From positions 1-64,000 of the forward strand of contig NZ_QXPZ01000036.1 in assembly GCF_003664595.1 (NCBI RefSeq): DNA of 64,000 bases, read 5' to 3'. This document shows, in pieces, positions 46,519 through 55,741 of the stretch. This stretch comes from Atopobacter sp. AH10. Its GTDB lineage: Bacteria > Bacillota > Bacilli > Lactobacillales > Aerococcaceae. The first letter of the stretch is position 1; each line of letters opens with the position of its first letter. The translations under genes were made by a program, and so were the position numbers. A model generated the notes under the pieces. That model saw nothing but the letters and a program-made list of their open reading frames with translations. It ran no database searches and was not told the origin of the DNA.

Positions 46519-47892
46519 TTACATTGGTGGAGCCATTGCTTCCGTTAGTCCTGGATTAGCTAGAGACGTAAATTTATTGTATTCTTTCATAAAAATTAAC
46601 TGAACTGTCCCTCTCGCACCAGCCCGGTTTTTTTCAATAATTACTTCTATGATATTGTTATCTTCTTGTTCTTCCCCATCTTCAGACCGATAATAATCTT
46701 CACGGTATAGAAAGGCTACTATATCCGCATCTTGTTCAATAGACCCAGATTCTCGAATATCAGATAAAACAGGCCGTTTATCTTGACGCTGTTCTACCCC
46801 CCGAGAAAGTTGTGACAAAGCAATAACGGGAACAGATAATTCCTTAGCTAACTTCTTTAATTGTCGAGATATTTCAGAAACTTCTTGTTGCCGATTTTCT
46901 TTTCTTGAACCTTCGATTAGCTGTAAATAGTCGATCACCACTAAGCCTAAATCCCCTTGTTCTTGTTTCAAACGACGACACTTAGCTCTTATTTCTGCTA
47001 CCCGAATACCAGGCGTGTCATCGATGAATATTTTGGATTGCCCAAGGGTTCCCATAGCCATGATCAAACTATCCCATTCTTCCTCAGAGAGGTTTCCTGT
47101 TCGCAAATTGGAGGCATCGATATTGCCTTCTGAACACAACATCCGATTAACTAGAGACTCAGCTCCCATTTCTAAACTAAAAATAGCGACAACCTCATTA
47201 GCTCTTGTTCCTACATTTTGGGCTATATTCAAAGCAAAGGCTGTTTTCCCTACAGCTGGACGAGCGGCGATAATAATTAAGTTATCATCTTGCAAACCTG
47301 CAGTCATTCGGTCTAAATCCTCATAGCCAGTTGGGATGCCTGTTACTGAAGAGTCATTTTTAGCTAAATTTTCTATCGTTTCAATCGACTGATCAATAAC
47401 ATCTCGAATTCTTTTAAAACCTGATCGATTTGTTCTTTCAGAAACTTCTAAGATACCTTGTTCCGCCTGATCCAAAACAGCTGCTACATTACCTTGGTCT
47501 TCATAACCTGTCTTCGCAATAGTCGTAGCGGTTTGAATCAAGCGTCTAAGTAAGCTCTTATCATTAACAATTTGAGCATAATAGTCAATATTGGCCGCAG
47601 TAGGTACACTAGACGCTAATTCAGCTAAATAGGTCAGTCCCCCTACATTTTCCAATTGACCTTTTTCTTCTAAAAGATTACTGATCGTCACCAAGTCAAT
47701 AGCTTCATCACGATCGTTTAAATCTAGCATGGCTTGGAAAATTTGTTGGTGGGCTTTTCGGTAAAAATCATCTACCGTCAAATATTCCAACACACCAACC
47801 ACTCGATCTGGATCTAAAAATATAGACCCTAAAACTGACTGTTCAGCTTCAATATTTTGGGGTGGAACTTGCCCTTGAAAAATATCCTCCAA
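46519..47892 (-). CDS. dnaB: Replicative DNA helicase DnaB (DnaC of Bacillus)
   Basis: Hexameric helicase of the replication fork (457 residues). The N-terminal helical domain (about 10-115) opens with PPQNIEAEQSVLGSI. The RecA-like domain has Walker A ARPAVGKTAF (210-219), Walker B LGLVVIDYLQLI (about 314-325) and the late RESGSIEQDAD motif. It follows rplI by 15 bases. Confidence 0.97.
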   Translation of the reverse strand: MEDIFQGQVPPQNIEAEQSVLGSIFLDPDRVVGVLEYLTVDDFYRKAHQQIFQAMLDLNDRDEAIDLVTISNLLEEKGQLENVGGLTYLAELASSVPTAANIDYYAQIVNDKSLLRRLIQTATTIAKTGYEDQGNVAAVLDQAEQGILEVSERTNRSGFKRIRDVIDQSIETIENLAKNDSSVTGIPTGYEDLDRMTAGLQDDNLIIIAARPAVGKTAFALNIAQNVGTRANEVVAIFSLEMGAESLVNRMLCSEGNIDASNLRTGNLSEEEWDSLIMAMGTLGQSKIFIDDTPGIRVAEIRAKCRRLKQEQGDLGLVVIDYLQLIEGSRKENRQQEVSEISRQLKKLAKELSVPVIALSQLSRGVEQRQDKRPVLSDIRESGSIEQDADIVAFLYREDYYRSEDGEEQEDNNIIEVIIEKNRAGARGTVQLIFMKEYNKFTSLANPGLTEAMAPPM

Positions 47893-47907
47893 GCTTATCC
47901 TCCTTTG

Positions 47908-48360
47908 CTATTCTGCGACAATATGAACCGTTACTGTTGCCGTTACTTCTGGATGTAATTTAACTTCCACTTGACGGTAACCTAAGCTTTTGATCGGTTC
48001 ATCCAATTGTATCTTTCTTTTATCGATATCTAAACCGTATTGTTTTTTAAAGGCTTCTGCAATTTGTTTAGAAGGTACTGAGCCAAAAACTCTTCCTTCC
48101 TCACCAGCTTTTGTTTTTATTTCAGCTACTGTCCCTTCTTTTTCTAATTGTGCTTTCAATTGGCGACAATCTTCTAAATGTTCTGCTTCTTCTTTTTCTC
48201 TCGCTTTTTCTTGCCCTCTTAGTTTAGCTAAGGAAGCTTTAGTGGCTTCTTTAGCCTTACCTTGTTTGATTAAGAAGTTTTGGGCATAGCCATCTTTTAC
48301 TTCTTTTACCTGACCTTTTTTACCTTGACCTTTAACATCTTGTAAGAAAATAACTTTCAT
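47908..48360 (-). CDS. rplI: 50S ribosomal protein L9
   Basis: 23S rRNA-binding protein of 150 residues. The N-terminal domain ([20 protein letters not shown]) is connected by a long charged helix (about 40-75, rich in Lys, Glu and Arg) to the C-terminal domain. It lies 3 bases downstream of gdpP, a conserved arrangement. Confidence 0.97.
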   Translation of the reverse strand: MKVIFLQDVKGQGKKGQVKEVKDGYAQNFLIKQGKAKEATKASLAKLRGQEKAREKEEAEHLEDCRQLKAQLEKEGTVAEIKTKAGEEGRVFGSVPSKQIAEAFKKQYGLDIDKRKIQLDEPIKSLGYRQVEVKLHPEVTATVTVHIVAE

Positions 48361-48363
48361 CTC

Positions 48364-50385
48364 TTAGTCCTCCTCATCTTCTTCTACTTTTTTCTTCAAA
48401 ATATCCATCAATTCTTTCTTAACTTCTTCGACGGATTTATCTTTAATTTGAGTTGCGGCATTGGATAAATGTCCACCACCACCCATCAATTCCATTATCG
48501 TTTGAACATTGAGAGTACCTAAACTCCTAGCACTAATCCCAATTCGACCGTCTTCCCTCTTCGTAATCACAAAGGAAGCTTCAATATCTTCCATAGATAA
48601 TAAGGTGTCTGCTGTCTGAGCGGCGACAACTGGATTATAAAGACGTTCTTCTGACCCTGCTGCAATACCTATTCGCCCGTCTAGAACTTCTACCCGTTCA
48701 ATCAACTCGCTACGTAAAAGATATGTATTAATATCTTCCTTTAATAATCGCTGAATCATAACGGTATCTGCTCCACAACTCTTCAAATAACTTGCGGCAT
48801 CAAAAGTTCTAGATCCCGTTCTAAGCGAGAAATTGCGAGTATCGACGATAATTCCTCCAAGTATCGCTGTTGCTTCTATTTTCGAAATTGGATCCGCTTC
48901 GTTTGATTGATATTCAAACAATTCCGTCACTAATTCCCCTGCAGATGAGGCATATGGCTCCAGATATACCAAAACTGGATTTTCTGGAAATTCTTGCCCT
49001 CTTCTATGGTGATCAATCACAACAACTTGACGACATGCCTCTAATATCTCTTGGTTACATACAATAGACGGACGATGCACATCCACCAAAACAACTAAAG
49101 TTTTTGGCGTTATTTTATCCAATAACTCGCTCGATTCCACAATATATGGTGCAATATCACTATCTTTAACAATTTCACTCATTAACTTGCGGACATCATT
49201 ATTTAACTCATCATGATTAATAGCGATATAGGCTCTTGTATTATTCATCTGTGCGATCCGCCTAATCCCTAAAGCAGATCCCAAAGCATCCATGTCAGGA
49301 TATTGATGTCCCATGACAATAACTTGGTCCGAATCCTTCATGAGCTCACGCAAGGCTTGAGCTACCATTCTGGAACGTACACGAGTTCTTTTTTCCATTG
49401 GATTCGTTTTTCCACCATAGAAACGGGATTTCTCCTCCTTGGATCTGACTACTACTTGGTCTCCTCCACGCCCCAAAGCAAGATCTAGATTAGACTGAGC
49501 CACTTGTGCTATATCATGAAAGTTATCCATATCTTCATTTTCATCAGCATAAGAAAAACCCATGCTCAATGTTAGTGGATAATTTTGCCGAGCCGTTGTT
49601 TCACGAACTGTATCTATGACTTCAAATTTTTCATTTTCCAAAATAGATAAACGTTGCCTTGTAAGAACCGCTATAAAACGATCATCATCTACCCTTTTTA
49701 AATAGATGTTGTGGTGATTTGCCCAATTACTCAACTGATTGGTCACAAAATTATTCAAGTTCGACTTGCGCCTATCACTCAATGATTGGGATATTTCATC
49801 ATAGTTATCTAAGAAAATGTGACCAAATACAATCCGTGAATCTTTATATTTTACAGCTATTTTTGAATAACGTGTCGTATCCATTAAAAAAACTGCCCGA
49901 ATATCCTTTTGAACTGACACATCAATATAGCGATGATTAGTTTCTAGGGATACTAGTTCTTCATCTTCACTTTCTTCAATCACATCTGCTAACTTTTGAC
50001 TAATTTCTGATACTGGTCTGCCTAAAATATCTTTCTTATTAAAGATTTTTTTGAAATATGGATTAGCCCACTGAATTTCCCCATTTTTGTTGTAAAGGAT
50101 AATACCAATAGGCATACGTATTAATGCCTCTTGTTCACCTTGCTTAATACGATAAGATAGGTCTGTTATATAGTTATTGGTTTGGTCAATCAAATATTCC
50201 GAGAGAAATACGAGAACCCCCACGACAATAGAGAATAGGAATAGAATAGTTAAGCCAAACTTCCAATCATGAAAAAAAGAAATAACCAAAATGATGAATA
50301 GTAAGGTCAAAATGATTAGAATAGGAATTTTAACTCTATTTGCCCGTATAAACTCTGGGAGATGATCTATTTTCCAAGCCTTCAT
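48364..50385 (-). CDS. gdpP: Cyclic di-AMP phosphodiesterase GdpP
   Basis: Membrane-bound enzyme (673 residues) that hydrolyses c-di-AMP to pApA and so sets potassium and cell-wall homeostasis. Two membrane helices (about 20-65) are followed by a degenerate PAS domain (about 85-150), a degenerate GGDEF domain (about 175-310) and the DHH-DHHA1 phosphodiesterase. Catalytic metal ligands are seen in GHQYPDMDALGS (about 359-370) and VIDHHRRG (456-463), with the DHHA1 GGGGHLSNAAT near the end. All are intact. The start is the ATG at 50385 with GAGGAG upstream. Confidence 0.96.
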   Translation of the reverse strand: MKAWKIDHLPEFIRANRVKIPILIILTLLFIILVISFFHDWKFGLTILFLFSIVVGVLVFLSEYLIDQTNNYITDLSYRIKQGEQEALIRMPIGIILYNKNGEIQWANPYFKKIFNKKDILGRPVSEISQKLADVIEESEDEELVSLETNHRYIDVSVQKDIRAVFLMDTTRYSKIAVKYKDSRIVFGHIFLDNYDEISQSLSDRRKSNLNNFVTNQLSNWANHHNIYLKRVDDDRFIAVLTRQRLSILENEKFEVIDTVRETTARQNYPLTLSMGFSYADENEDMDNFHDIAQVAQSNLDLALGRGGDQVVVRSKEEKSRFYGGKTNPMEKRTRVRSRMVAQALRELMKDSDQVIVMGHQYPDMDALGSALGIRRIAQMNNTRAYIAINHDELNNDVRKLMSEIVKDSDIAPYIVESSELLDKITPKTLVVLVDVHRPSIVCNQEILEACRQVVVIDHHRRGQEFPENPVLVYLEPYASSAGELVTELFEYQSNEADPISKIEATAILGGIIVDTRNFSLRTGSRTFDAASYLKSCGADTVMIQRLLKEDINTYLLRSELIERVEVLDGRIGIAAGSEERLYNPVVAAQTADTLLSMEDIEASFVITKREDGRIGISARSLGTLNVQTIMELMGGGGHLSNAATQIKDKSVEEVKKELMDILKKKVEEDEED

Positions 50386-50756
50386 AAGATTCACTCCTCA
50401 TAGTATTGGAAAAGTAATTAAGCCTATAAGTATCTACTATTATACCATTATTGGCTTTTTTTGGATACATATAGAACACACGTTCGCTTTTTTTAAGTAT
50501 ATTTATATCTATACGAACTTTCCTCTATAAGAGTTACTTTTTAATTATTTTGTATATTTTTTTTTAACTACATTATCAATAAAGTTTTCTTAATACCTAG
50601 CGAAAAAATTAATGAGTTTTACTCTCCCTCCCAAAAAATTTATCTATTAACTTTGAAAAGTTTAGTAAATTCTCTAGGTAAATTTTTTCTTTATAATTGT
50701 ATTGAGACACTTTTTTCTTTTTATCTAAAATGAAACGGACGCCTACTTTTTTCAAA

Positions 50757-50772
50757 TGTTTCACGTGAAACA
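50757..50772. other. parS site 1
   Basis: TGTTTCACGTGAAACA, a perfect match to the ParB/Spo0J consensus TGTTNCACGTGAAACA. Confidence 0.95.
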
Positions 50773-50799
50773 ATTCTTACACCCCTCTTTAATTCCCGA

Positions 50800-50815
50800 T
50801 GTTCCACGTGAAACA
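50800..50815. other. parS site 2
   Basis: TGTTCCACGTGAAACA, matches the ParB/Spo0J consensus with C at the variable position. Confidence 0.95.
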
Positions 50816-50841
50816 ATTCCTACATTCCTCTTTAATTCCGA

Positions 50842-50857
50842 TGTTTCACGTGAAACA
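50842..50857. other. parS site 3
   Basis: TGTTTCACGTGAAACA, perfect match. Third site of the tandem array. Confidence 0.95.
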
Positions 50858-51448
50858 ATTTATTTTCCTTCCTTTTTTGTTAATCATAAATCTTCTACTC
50901 TAAGTTTCTATCATAGCTGGGAAAGGGAAGAAACTCATATTTAGAATTAACGATTTAATTATACTGCGCTTACTAATATTCAAGTCTTAAAAGAGACAGT
51001 TTACAAAATGTATTTTTAGCACTAACATTTTTACTGATATTGCTCATAAAATTCACCAGTTCTCTATTTATTTCTTTAACAGGTGGACATAATTATTTAC
51101 TATGTCCAGGAGAGGGGGGATTTATCTTTAGTTAAAGATAAAGAGTAAATTTTAAGAGAAATAAATTTACCTTTCCCTTTTTTCTTTTCTACGTATTCAA
51201 AAGGGGTAAAGTTTTAATCAGTCACTATCTTACTACTTTTAAAGGTCCTGTCCTTTGCCTATATGTATTAAAGAGCGGTAAAGTTCAGATAGGCGAGATT
51301 AGTCATAAAAATATTATTATTCTTTAAATTCTTTTCTCTATATTATCCCCCCTTAACTTTAAATTTACATCAATAGTTAAAAGTTTGAAAAACTATAGCG
51401 AAAAGACTGGAAGAAACTCTAAGAAAGATAAAATTTTAACCAGTAGAG

Positions 51449-51464
51449 TGTTTCACGTGAAACA
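51449..51464. other. parS site 4
   Basis: TGTTTCACGTGAAACA, perfect match, about 600 bases from the array and flanked by AGTAGAG and GTCTGCTGG. Confidence 0.95.
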
Positions 51465-52026
51465 GTCTGCTGGTCATTTTTTCTTATTTAGATTTTGCTA
51501 CATAATAAATAATCCAATTTTTTAGACCCTCATCCTTATACTTAAATATCTGTTTTTGTCATACTTTTCTCTTTAAAATTTGTTTTGTAGGAATTTTTAA
51601 GTATACTCTGGATCAGCAAGTCTACCCTCTTATTTTTTTGAGTAGATTAACCTTTTATCCTTAGAGAGAAAATTCTGATAGTCTTTTCTTTGATTTAACC
51701 CAAGGGTCAATATAATATGACCTCTCTAAAAAAAGAATCAGCTCAACCCTATTTCTCTAGCTACTTGACCCATCCCCTTGGGAAAACAGTTTTAAGTGAA
51801 GAATTTTGCCAATATTTCTTCCCTCTTTTAGATCACATGACAATTTACGAATTATCTATAATCTCTAACAACTACAGTCCATCAGATAAGCCCGTCCAAT
51901 CAGAATACTTAATATCCACCATAGCAAGAGTGCAATTTTTTTATTAATGGAGCTTTTTTGGGGACGCAGGAGTTAGAATTTTGAGACTTTCCTCTTTAAC
52001 CACTAACCTGTAAATAATAAAACAAC

Positions 52027-52042
52027 TGTTTCACGTGAAACA
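52027..52042. other. parS site 5
   Basis: TGTTTCACGTGAAACA, perfect match, about 580 bases from site 4. Confidence 0.95.
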
Positions 52043-52869
52043 TTTAATATTGATTTTATAAAAATCATTCTCCTCAATGCCTATTACTTATCCCTAGCTA
52101 CACTCACGTCGAATAAATAATTACTAATTTTCTATCCCACCCCTATTCGTTTTAGTATGACTAAGCTTATAAACTTAAATTTCAAGAAGAATTGCTTGAA
52201 TTATTGCTAGTTCAACTTCACATCAGTAAATTTATTTCTAAATCATCTCTCATATCAAATGAAACTCCCACGCACAGCCCTCGCCCCACGAATAGACATT
52301 GTTTTATCCCACGTTTTTTTCATATAGTTACTTCTTGACAGGCACTAACTCCTACATTTTGTGATTAATATCCGTACATATTTTTTTACATCCTCAAAAA
52401 TTTTGTTAAGGTCACATCAATTCTTACTTCTACTTATACATAAGGTTGACTAAAGTTCTTTGGACTTTTAACAAAGTTCCATTAATAGAAAATTTTCCTA
52501 CTCTTTCTAATTCTAACTTTTTTACCTTTATATCAAAAAAAGCTTCCTCTCAATTCCAGCTCCAGCCAAGACTCTTATGCTACAAATGAAGACTATTCCA
52601 TTCAAAGTAAGTTTTTGCCTAGTTAAACTCTCTTAGATAAAAAGCTATCTCATCTTTTTTTACTTATCGGAAGTGTGTATATACACTTGTTAAATCTAGC
52701 AAAAAAAATACAAGTCGTTTCAACTTATTCCTTCGTAAGCAAAAACATGAACAGTATAAAGTTTAAACATAACTAAAAGACCTCCTCCTCAACACAAAAA
52801 TACAAGTAGATGAAAAGTTTTAAAATGGAATAATTCCTTACTCACCACAAAGAATTCCTCTTTTAAATC

Positions 52870-53160
52870 TGTGGATAAGTTTTCAAACATTACTTATCCA
52901 CAATTTTACTTTTACTTTGTATAAGGAATGATACTCTGGGATTTTTGTCAATCTACTCCTCCTTTTCACACAATTATCCACAGAATTTTCAAGAACATTA
53001 ACTTGTTAAATTGCTTGATACTATCGTCTTTTTTTCTATTTTTTTCTTTCTACAGTATTTCTTATCCCAAATTTTATCCACAACTTTTTACCAAGCGTGT
53101 TTCTTGTGAATAAGTTGCATTAACCAATAAGGTACTCATTATACACACAGTTTATCCACA
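52870..53160. other. Cluster of seven DnaA boxes
   Basis: Matches to TTATNCACA: minus orientation at 52870-52878 and 53105-53113 (TTATTCACA); plus orientation at 52894-52902, 52974-52982, 53074-53082, 53139-53147 (TTATACACA) and 53152-53160. Five are the perfect TTATCCACA. Near-matches such as TTATCCCAA (53062) add to the cluster. The sequence between them is AT-rich. Such density in 290 bases is far above chance and indicates DnaA binding. Confidence 0.88.
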
Positions 53161-53177
53161 ATAAAAAAGTTAAAAAA

Positions 53178-53205
53178 AAGTCTTTCCAAAAATATGGAAA
53201 GACTT
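53178..53205 (-). terminator. Terminator after rpsR
   Basis: AAGTCTTTCC/GGAAAGACTT stem followed by eight T residues on the minus strand, about 20 bases past the rpsR stop. It shields the DnaA-box cluster from rpsF-ssb-rpsR transcription. Confidence 0.9.
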
Positions 53206-53226
53206 TACTTTATACTATAAAGTATA

Positions 53227-53463
53227 TTAGTCGTTATTTGTGAATGGTAGTAAGCCCATTACACGAGCGCGTTTAATAGCGATTGTAAGTGGACGTTGGT
53301 ATTTTGCTGAAGTCCCTGTTACACGACGTGGCAAAATTTTACCTTTTTCGGAAATAAAACGTTTCAATAATTCTACATCTTTATAATCAATGTAGTCAAT
53401 ATGGTTAGCGGTGAAGTAGCAAACCTTACGGCGTCTACGTCCGCCTCGACGTTGTCCAGCCAT
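53227..53463 (-). CDS. rpsR: 30S ribosomal protein S18
   Basis: 78-residue small-subunit protein that pairs with S6 on 16S rRNA. The Arg-rich start ([16 protein letters not shown]), [15 protein letters not shown] and the end [16 protein letters not shown] are the family pattern. Last gene of rpsF-ssb-rpsR, with a strong terminator behind. Confidence 0.98.
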   Translation of the reverse strand: MAGQRRGGRRRRKVCYFTANHIDYIDYKDVELLKRFISEKGKILPRRVTGTSAKYQRPLTIAIKRARVMGLLPFTNND

Positions 53464-53504
53464 TGAAATCCCTCCTTAGCTGAAATGATTAGCTCTCAAG
53501 TTAT

Positions 53505-54032
53505 TTAGAATGGGAGATCATCATTAGAAATATCAATCATACCATCATCTGCAAATGGATCGCTAAAGCTTGGTTCGCTCGGTTGTCGATCGATTGGCGC
53601 ATGATTAGTGCCCTGATATCCGTTATTATTCCCACCCATTGATGATTGGTAATTGTTTTTATATTGACCGGAAGATTGACGTGAATCACCTACAGGACGT
53701 TGTTCAGTGACTGACCTAGGTTCTAATAAGGAGAATCGATCCACTATAACTTCCGTTACATATACTCTCTGGCCTTGTTGATTTTCGTAATTACGCGTTT
53801 GAAGACGTCCTTCGATCCCTACAAGTGATCCTTTGCGCGTAAAGTTTGCAAAATTTTCTGCAGATTTTCGCCAAATGACACAGTTGATAAAGTCTGTCTC
53901 TCTTTCACCATTTCGATTTTGAAACGAGCGATCAACAGCTAGAGAAAATGTCCCAACAGCTGTAGAATTTCCGGTAAAGCGTAAATCAACTTCTCGCGTT
54001 AACCGTCCGACAAGCACAACATTATTTATCAT
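53505..54032 (-). CDS. ssb: Single-stranded DNA-binding protein
   Basis: 175-residue SSB. The OB fold spans about residues 1-105 ([20 protein letters not shown] start). A Gln/Asn/Gly-rich linker follows, and the C-terminal acidic tip DISNDDLPF recruits partner proteins. Between rpsF and rpsR, as in most Firmicutes. Confidence 0.98.
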   Translation of the reverse strand: MINNVVLVGRLTREVDLRFTGNSTAVGTFSLAVDRSFQNRNGERETDFINCVIWRKSAENFANFTRKGSLVGIEGRLQTRNYENQQGQRVYVTEVIVDRFSLLEPRSVTEQRPVGDSRQSSGQYKNNYQSSMGGNNNGYQGTNHAPIDRQPSEPSFSDPFADDGMIDISNDDLPF

Positions 54033-54070
54033 TTAACTCACCTCTTTAAAAGCCAGCGCAATTCCATTCA

Positions 54071-54361
54071 TTATTCTGGCAATTTAACGATCATATGACG
54101 TAAAATATCGCTAGAAATTTTAGCCAAACGATCAAATTCATCAATAGCAACAGAATCGTTAGCGTTTAAAGTAATCAAATGGTAGATCCCTTCGCGGAAA
54201 TCCTTGATTTCGTAAGCTAAGCGACGTTTTGCCCAATCCTTGGATTCGACAATTTCAGCGCCATCTTTCACCAAAATATTATCGAAGCGTTCGATCAATT
54301 CTTTCTTAGCAGCTTCATCGATATTTGGGCGAATGATGTACAAGATTTCGTATTTGCTCAT
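54071..54361 (-). CDS. rpsF: 30S ribosomal protein S6
   Basis: 96-residue protein that binds 16S rRNA with S18. The sequence opens [18 protein letters not shown] and contains [20 protein letters not shown]. The start is the ATG at 54361, preceded by GGAGGTGC; the frame is open further upstream but those codons belong to the leader. First gene of rpsF-ssb-rpsR. Confidence 0.98.
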   Translation of the reverse strand: MSKYEILYIIRPNIDEAAKKELIERFDNILVKDGAEIVESKDWAKRRLAYEIKDFREGIYHLITLNANDSVAIDEFDRLAKISSDILRHMIVKLPE

Positions 54362-54378
54362 TCTCTGCACCTCCTTGT

Positions 54379-54418
54379 GGACTATTGGCTTTCTTTCTAA
54401 AGAAAGCAAGGAGAGTCC
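54379..54418 (-). promoter_or_regulatory. rpsF leader hairpin
   Basis: On the minus strand GGACT/AGTCC (outer) and GCTTTCTTT/AAAGAAAGC (inner) form a hairpin with an internal loop, just before the ribosome site. S6:S18 binds such leaders in many bacteria, but the CCG bulge typical of that motif was not clearly found. Confidence 0.45.
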
Positions 54419-54443
54419 TCTTTTAGAGTACTCACGCCTATTA

Positions 54444-54472
54444 ATTCTATCAAAAGACCTCTCAACTTTCAA
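54444..54472 (-). promoter_or_regulatory. rpsF-ssb-rpsR promoter
   Basis: TTGAAA (-35, 54472-54467), 17-base spacer, TAGAAT (-10, 54449-54444) on the minus strand. Confidence 0.75.
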
Positions 54473-54601
54473 TAAAGACTTCTCTTTTTGTCTACTTTTT
54501 TCTTTTACCGACAAACATTATCCAGCTACTTTTATTTTTAGTCTATTTTCTCCTTAAATATTCGCTTGAACTTTTAACTCAGAGCTAATTTGAGCTAATT
54601 T

Positions 54602-55546
54602 TTAATGTAATACAGCAAATATATAACCCTCTTGTTTATAATAGCTAATTATGGCATCTAAAGCCTCTAAAGTGAGTTTTTTTCCAACAGCATCATGCAT
54701 TAAAATGACGCGAATGCCTCTATCTGGAAAATAGTTGAGCGTTTTTTTATGAAAAGTGATCATGTCATCTTTAGTCTTTGGAGCTTGACTGTCATCTAAT
54801 GCATCTCCGTTAGCTGCATTCCAATCAATCCATTGAATCCCTTCTTCACTTAATAATTGATCACTTTCCTCTAAATCTTTCCATGACATATGACCACCAG
54901 GATAACGAAAAACACTACTATGAAAATGATCCCCAAGTTGTTTCTTTAAAGCATCTTGATTAGCTTTAACTTCCTTAATGATGACATCTTTATTGCCTTT
55001 TCTTTCTGGATAAAGTTGATGGTAATCATGGGTAAATGAATGTAGAGCTATTGCATGCCCTTCCTTAATTTCCCTTTTTAAAATGCTTCTCTTTTCCTTC
55101 CCTATCTCTTTACCTACAGTAAAAAAGGTGGCAGGAACTTTTTCTTTTTTTAATTTATCTAATATTTTAGGGGTTATCACATTATTGGGTCCATCATCAA
55201 ATGTTAAAAAAACTAATTTCTTACCCGTTATATGTTTCTTCCCCTGCAAAACTTCATTGACCCATTTTGCACTATATGCATAAGAAAGTGCTTGATAATT
55301 ATGATTGCGATTAGGCATCAAAGCTTCTGGGGTAATTTTTTTTGCTTTCTCGCCTTCTTTTGACTGAATCATATCCTTATAAATAAGCTTTTTAATTGGT
55401 CTATTATCCCTTTTTTTAGAGGATACTTGGTTAACAAAACCATTCTCAAATGTCTTGTAAAAGTAAGGTAGGCTTGCTACTAAACTAACAAAAAGAAGCA
55501 CAAAACAACATAATATTAGTGTTTTCTTTTTTTCCGGTCTTAGCAT
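54602..55546 (-). CDS. Polysaccharide (peptidoglycan) deacetylase, CE4 family
   Basis: Membrane-anchored NodB-domain enzyme of 314 residues. An N-terminal helix (about 9-28) anchors it; the catalytic domain follows a linker. All five CE4 motifs are intact: TFDDGP (115-120), HSFTH (169-173), RYPGG (214-218), DWN (241-243) and LMHD (about 283-286). Such enzymes remove N-acetyl groups from peptidoglycan sugars and raise lysozyme resistance (PgdA type). That role is the best guess. It sits as a single gene between gyrA and rpsF, which is not a usual place. Confidence 0.85.
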   Translation of the reverse strand: MLRPEKKKTLILCCFVLLFVSLVASLPYFYKTFENGFVNQVSSKKRDNRPIKKLIYKDMIQSKEGEKAKKITPEALMPNRNHNYQALSYAYSAKWVNEVLQGKKHITGKKLVFLTFDDGPNNVITPKILDKLKKEKVPATFFTVGKEIGKEKRSILKREIKEGHAIALHSFTHDYHQLYPERKGNKDVIIKEVKANQDALKKQLGDHFHSSVFRYPGGHMSWKDLEESDQLLSEEGIQWIDWNAANGDALDDSQAPKTKDDMITFHKKTLNYFPDRGIRVILMHDAVGKKLTLEALDAIISYYKQEGYIFAVLH

Positions 55547-55676
55547 CAGAGAAACACTCCTTGTATAACTTTTTCCATATACTCTACTTGACTTATCTCT
55601 ATCTCAATCGTATCCTCTTTACTTTTATCTCTTATTTATTAGTGTAGCAAGTAAAACGCTTTATACCTAGGCTAAA

Positions 55677-55703
55677 AGCCCAAAGACATTCATTCTTTGG
55701 GCT
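55677..55703 (-). terminator. Terminator after gyrA
   Basis: Perfect 10-bp stem AGCCCAAAGA/TCTTTGGGCT with a 7-base loop; the minus strand continues TTTAG. It lies 39 bases past the gyrA stop. Confidence 0.75.
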
Positions 55704-55741
55704 GTTTATTTATTCCTATTGACCTATCTGAAAAAGAAGAT

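Larger units (their letters stand above)
50757..50880. repeat. Tandem 42-43-bp repeat, each unit with a parS
   Basis: Three consecutive units start at 50757, 50800 and 50842. Each begins with a parS palindrome; units 1 and 2 continue with AATTC-TACA-CCTCTTTAATTC-CGA with few differences. Unit 3 keeps AATT and a CCTTCCTTT-like tail and then diverges. Confidence 0.85.
50386..53226. other. Gene-free AT-rich region with parS and DnaA-box clusters
   Basis: This 2.8-kb stretch has no convincing gene on either strand. It is much more AT-rich than the flanking genes. It holds five parS palindromes (50757-52042), seven DnaA boxes (52870-53160), many poly-A/T tracts and only minor hairpins such as GGACATA/TATGTCC near 51084-51106. 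The genes on both sides (gdpP and rpsR) run on the minus strand. The content points to a chromosome-organising or replication-control locus rather than decayed genes. Confidence 0.75.

Noticed and set aside
50756-50944. Open frame across the parS array
   Set aside because: The frame translates the repeat units themselves (repeated FHVKQF- and VPRET-like segments); it is a by-product of the palindromes.
51717-51947. Open frame of 76 codons inside the parS/DnaA-box region
   Set aside because: It has an ATG but no ribosome site, lies in extremely AT-rich sequence and shows no family pattern. It could be a decayed gene, but nothing supports that.
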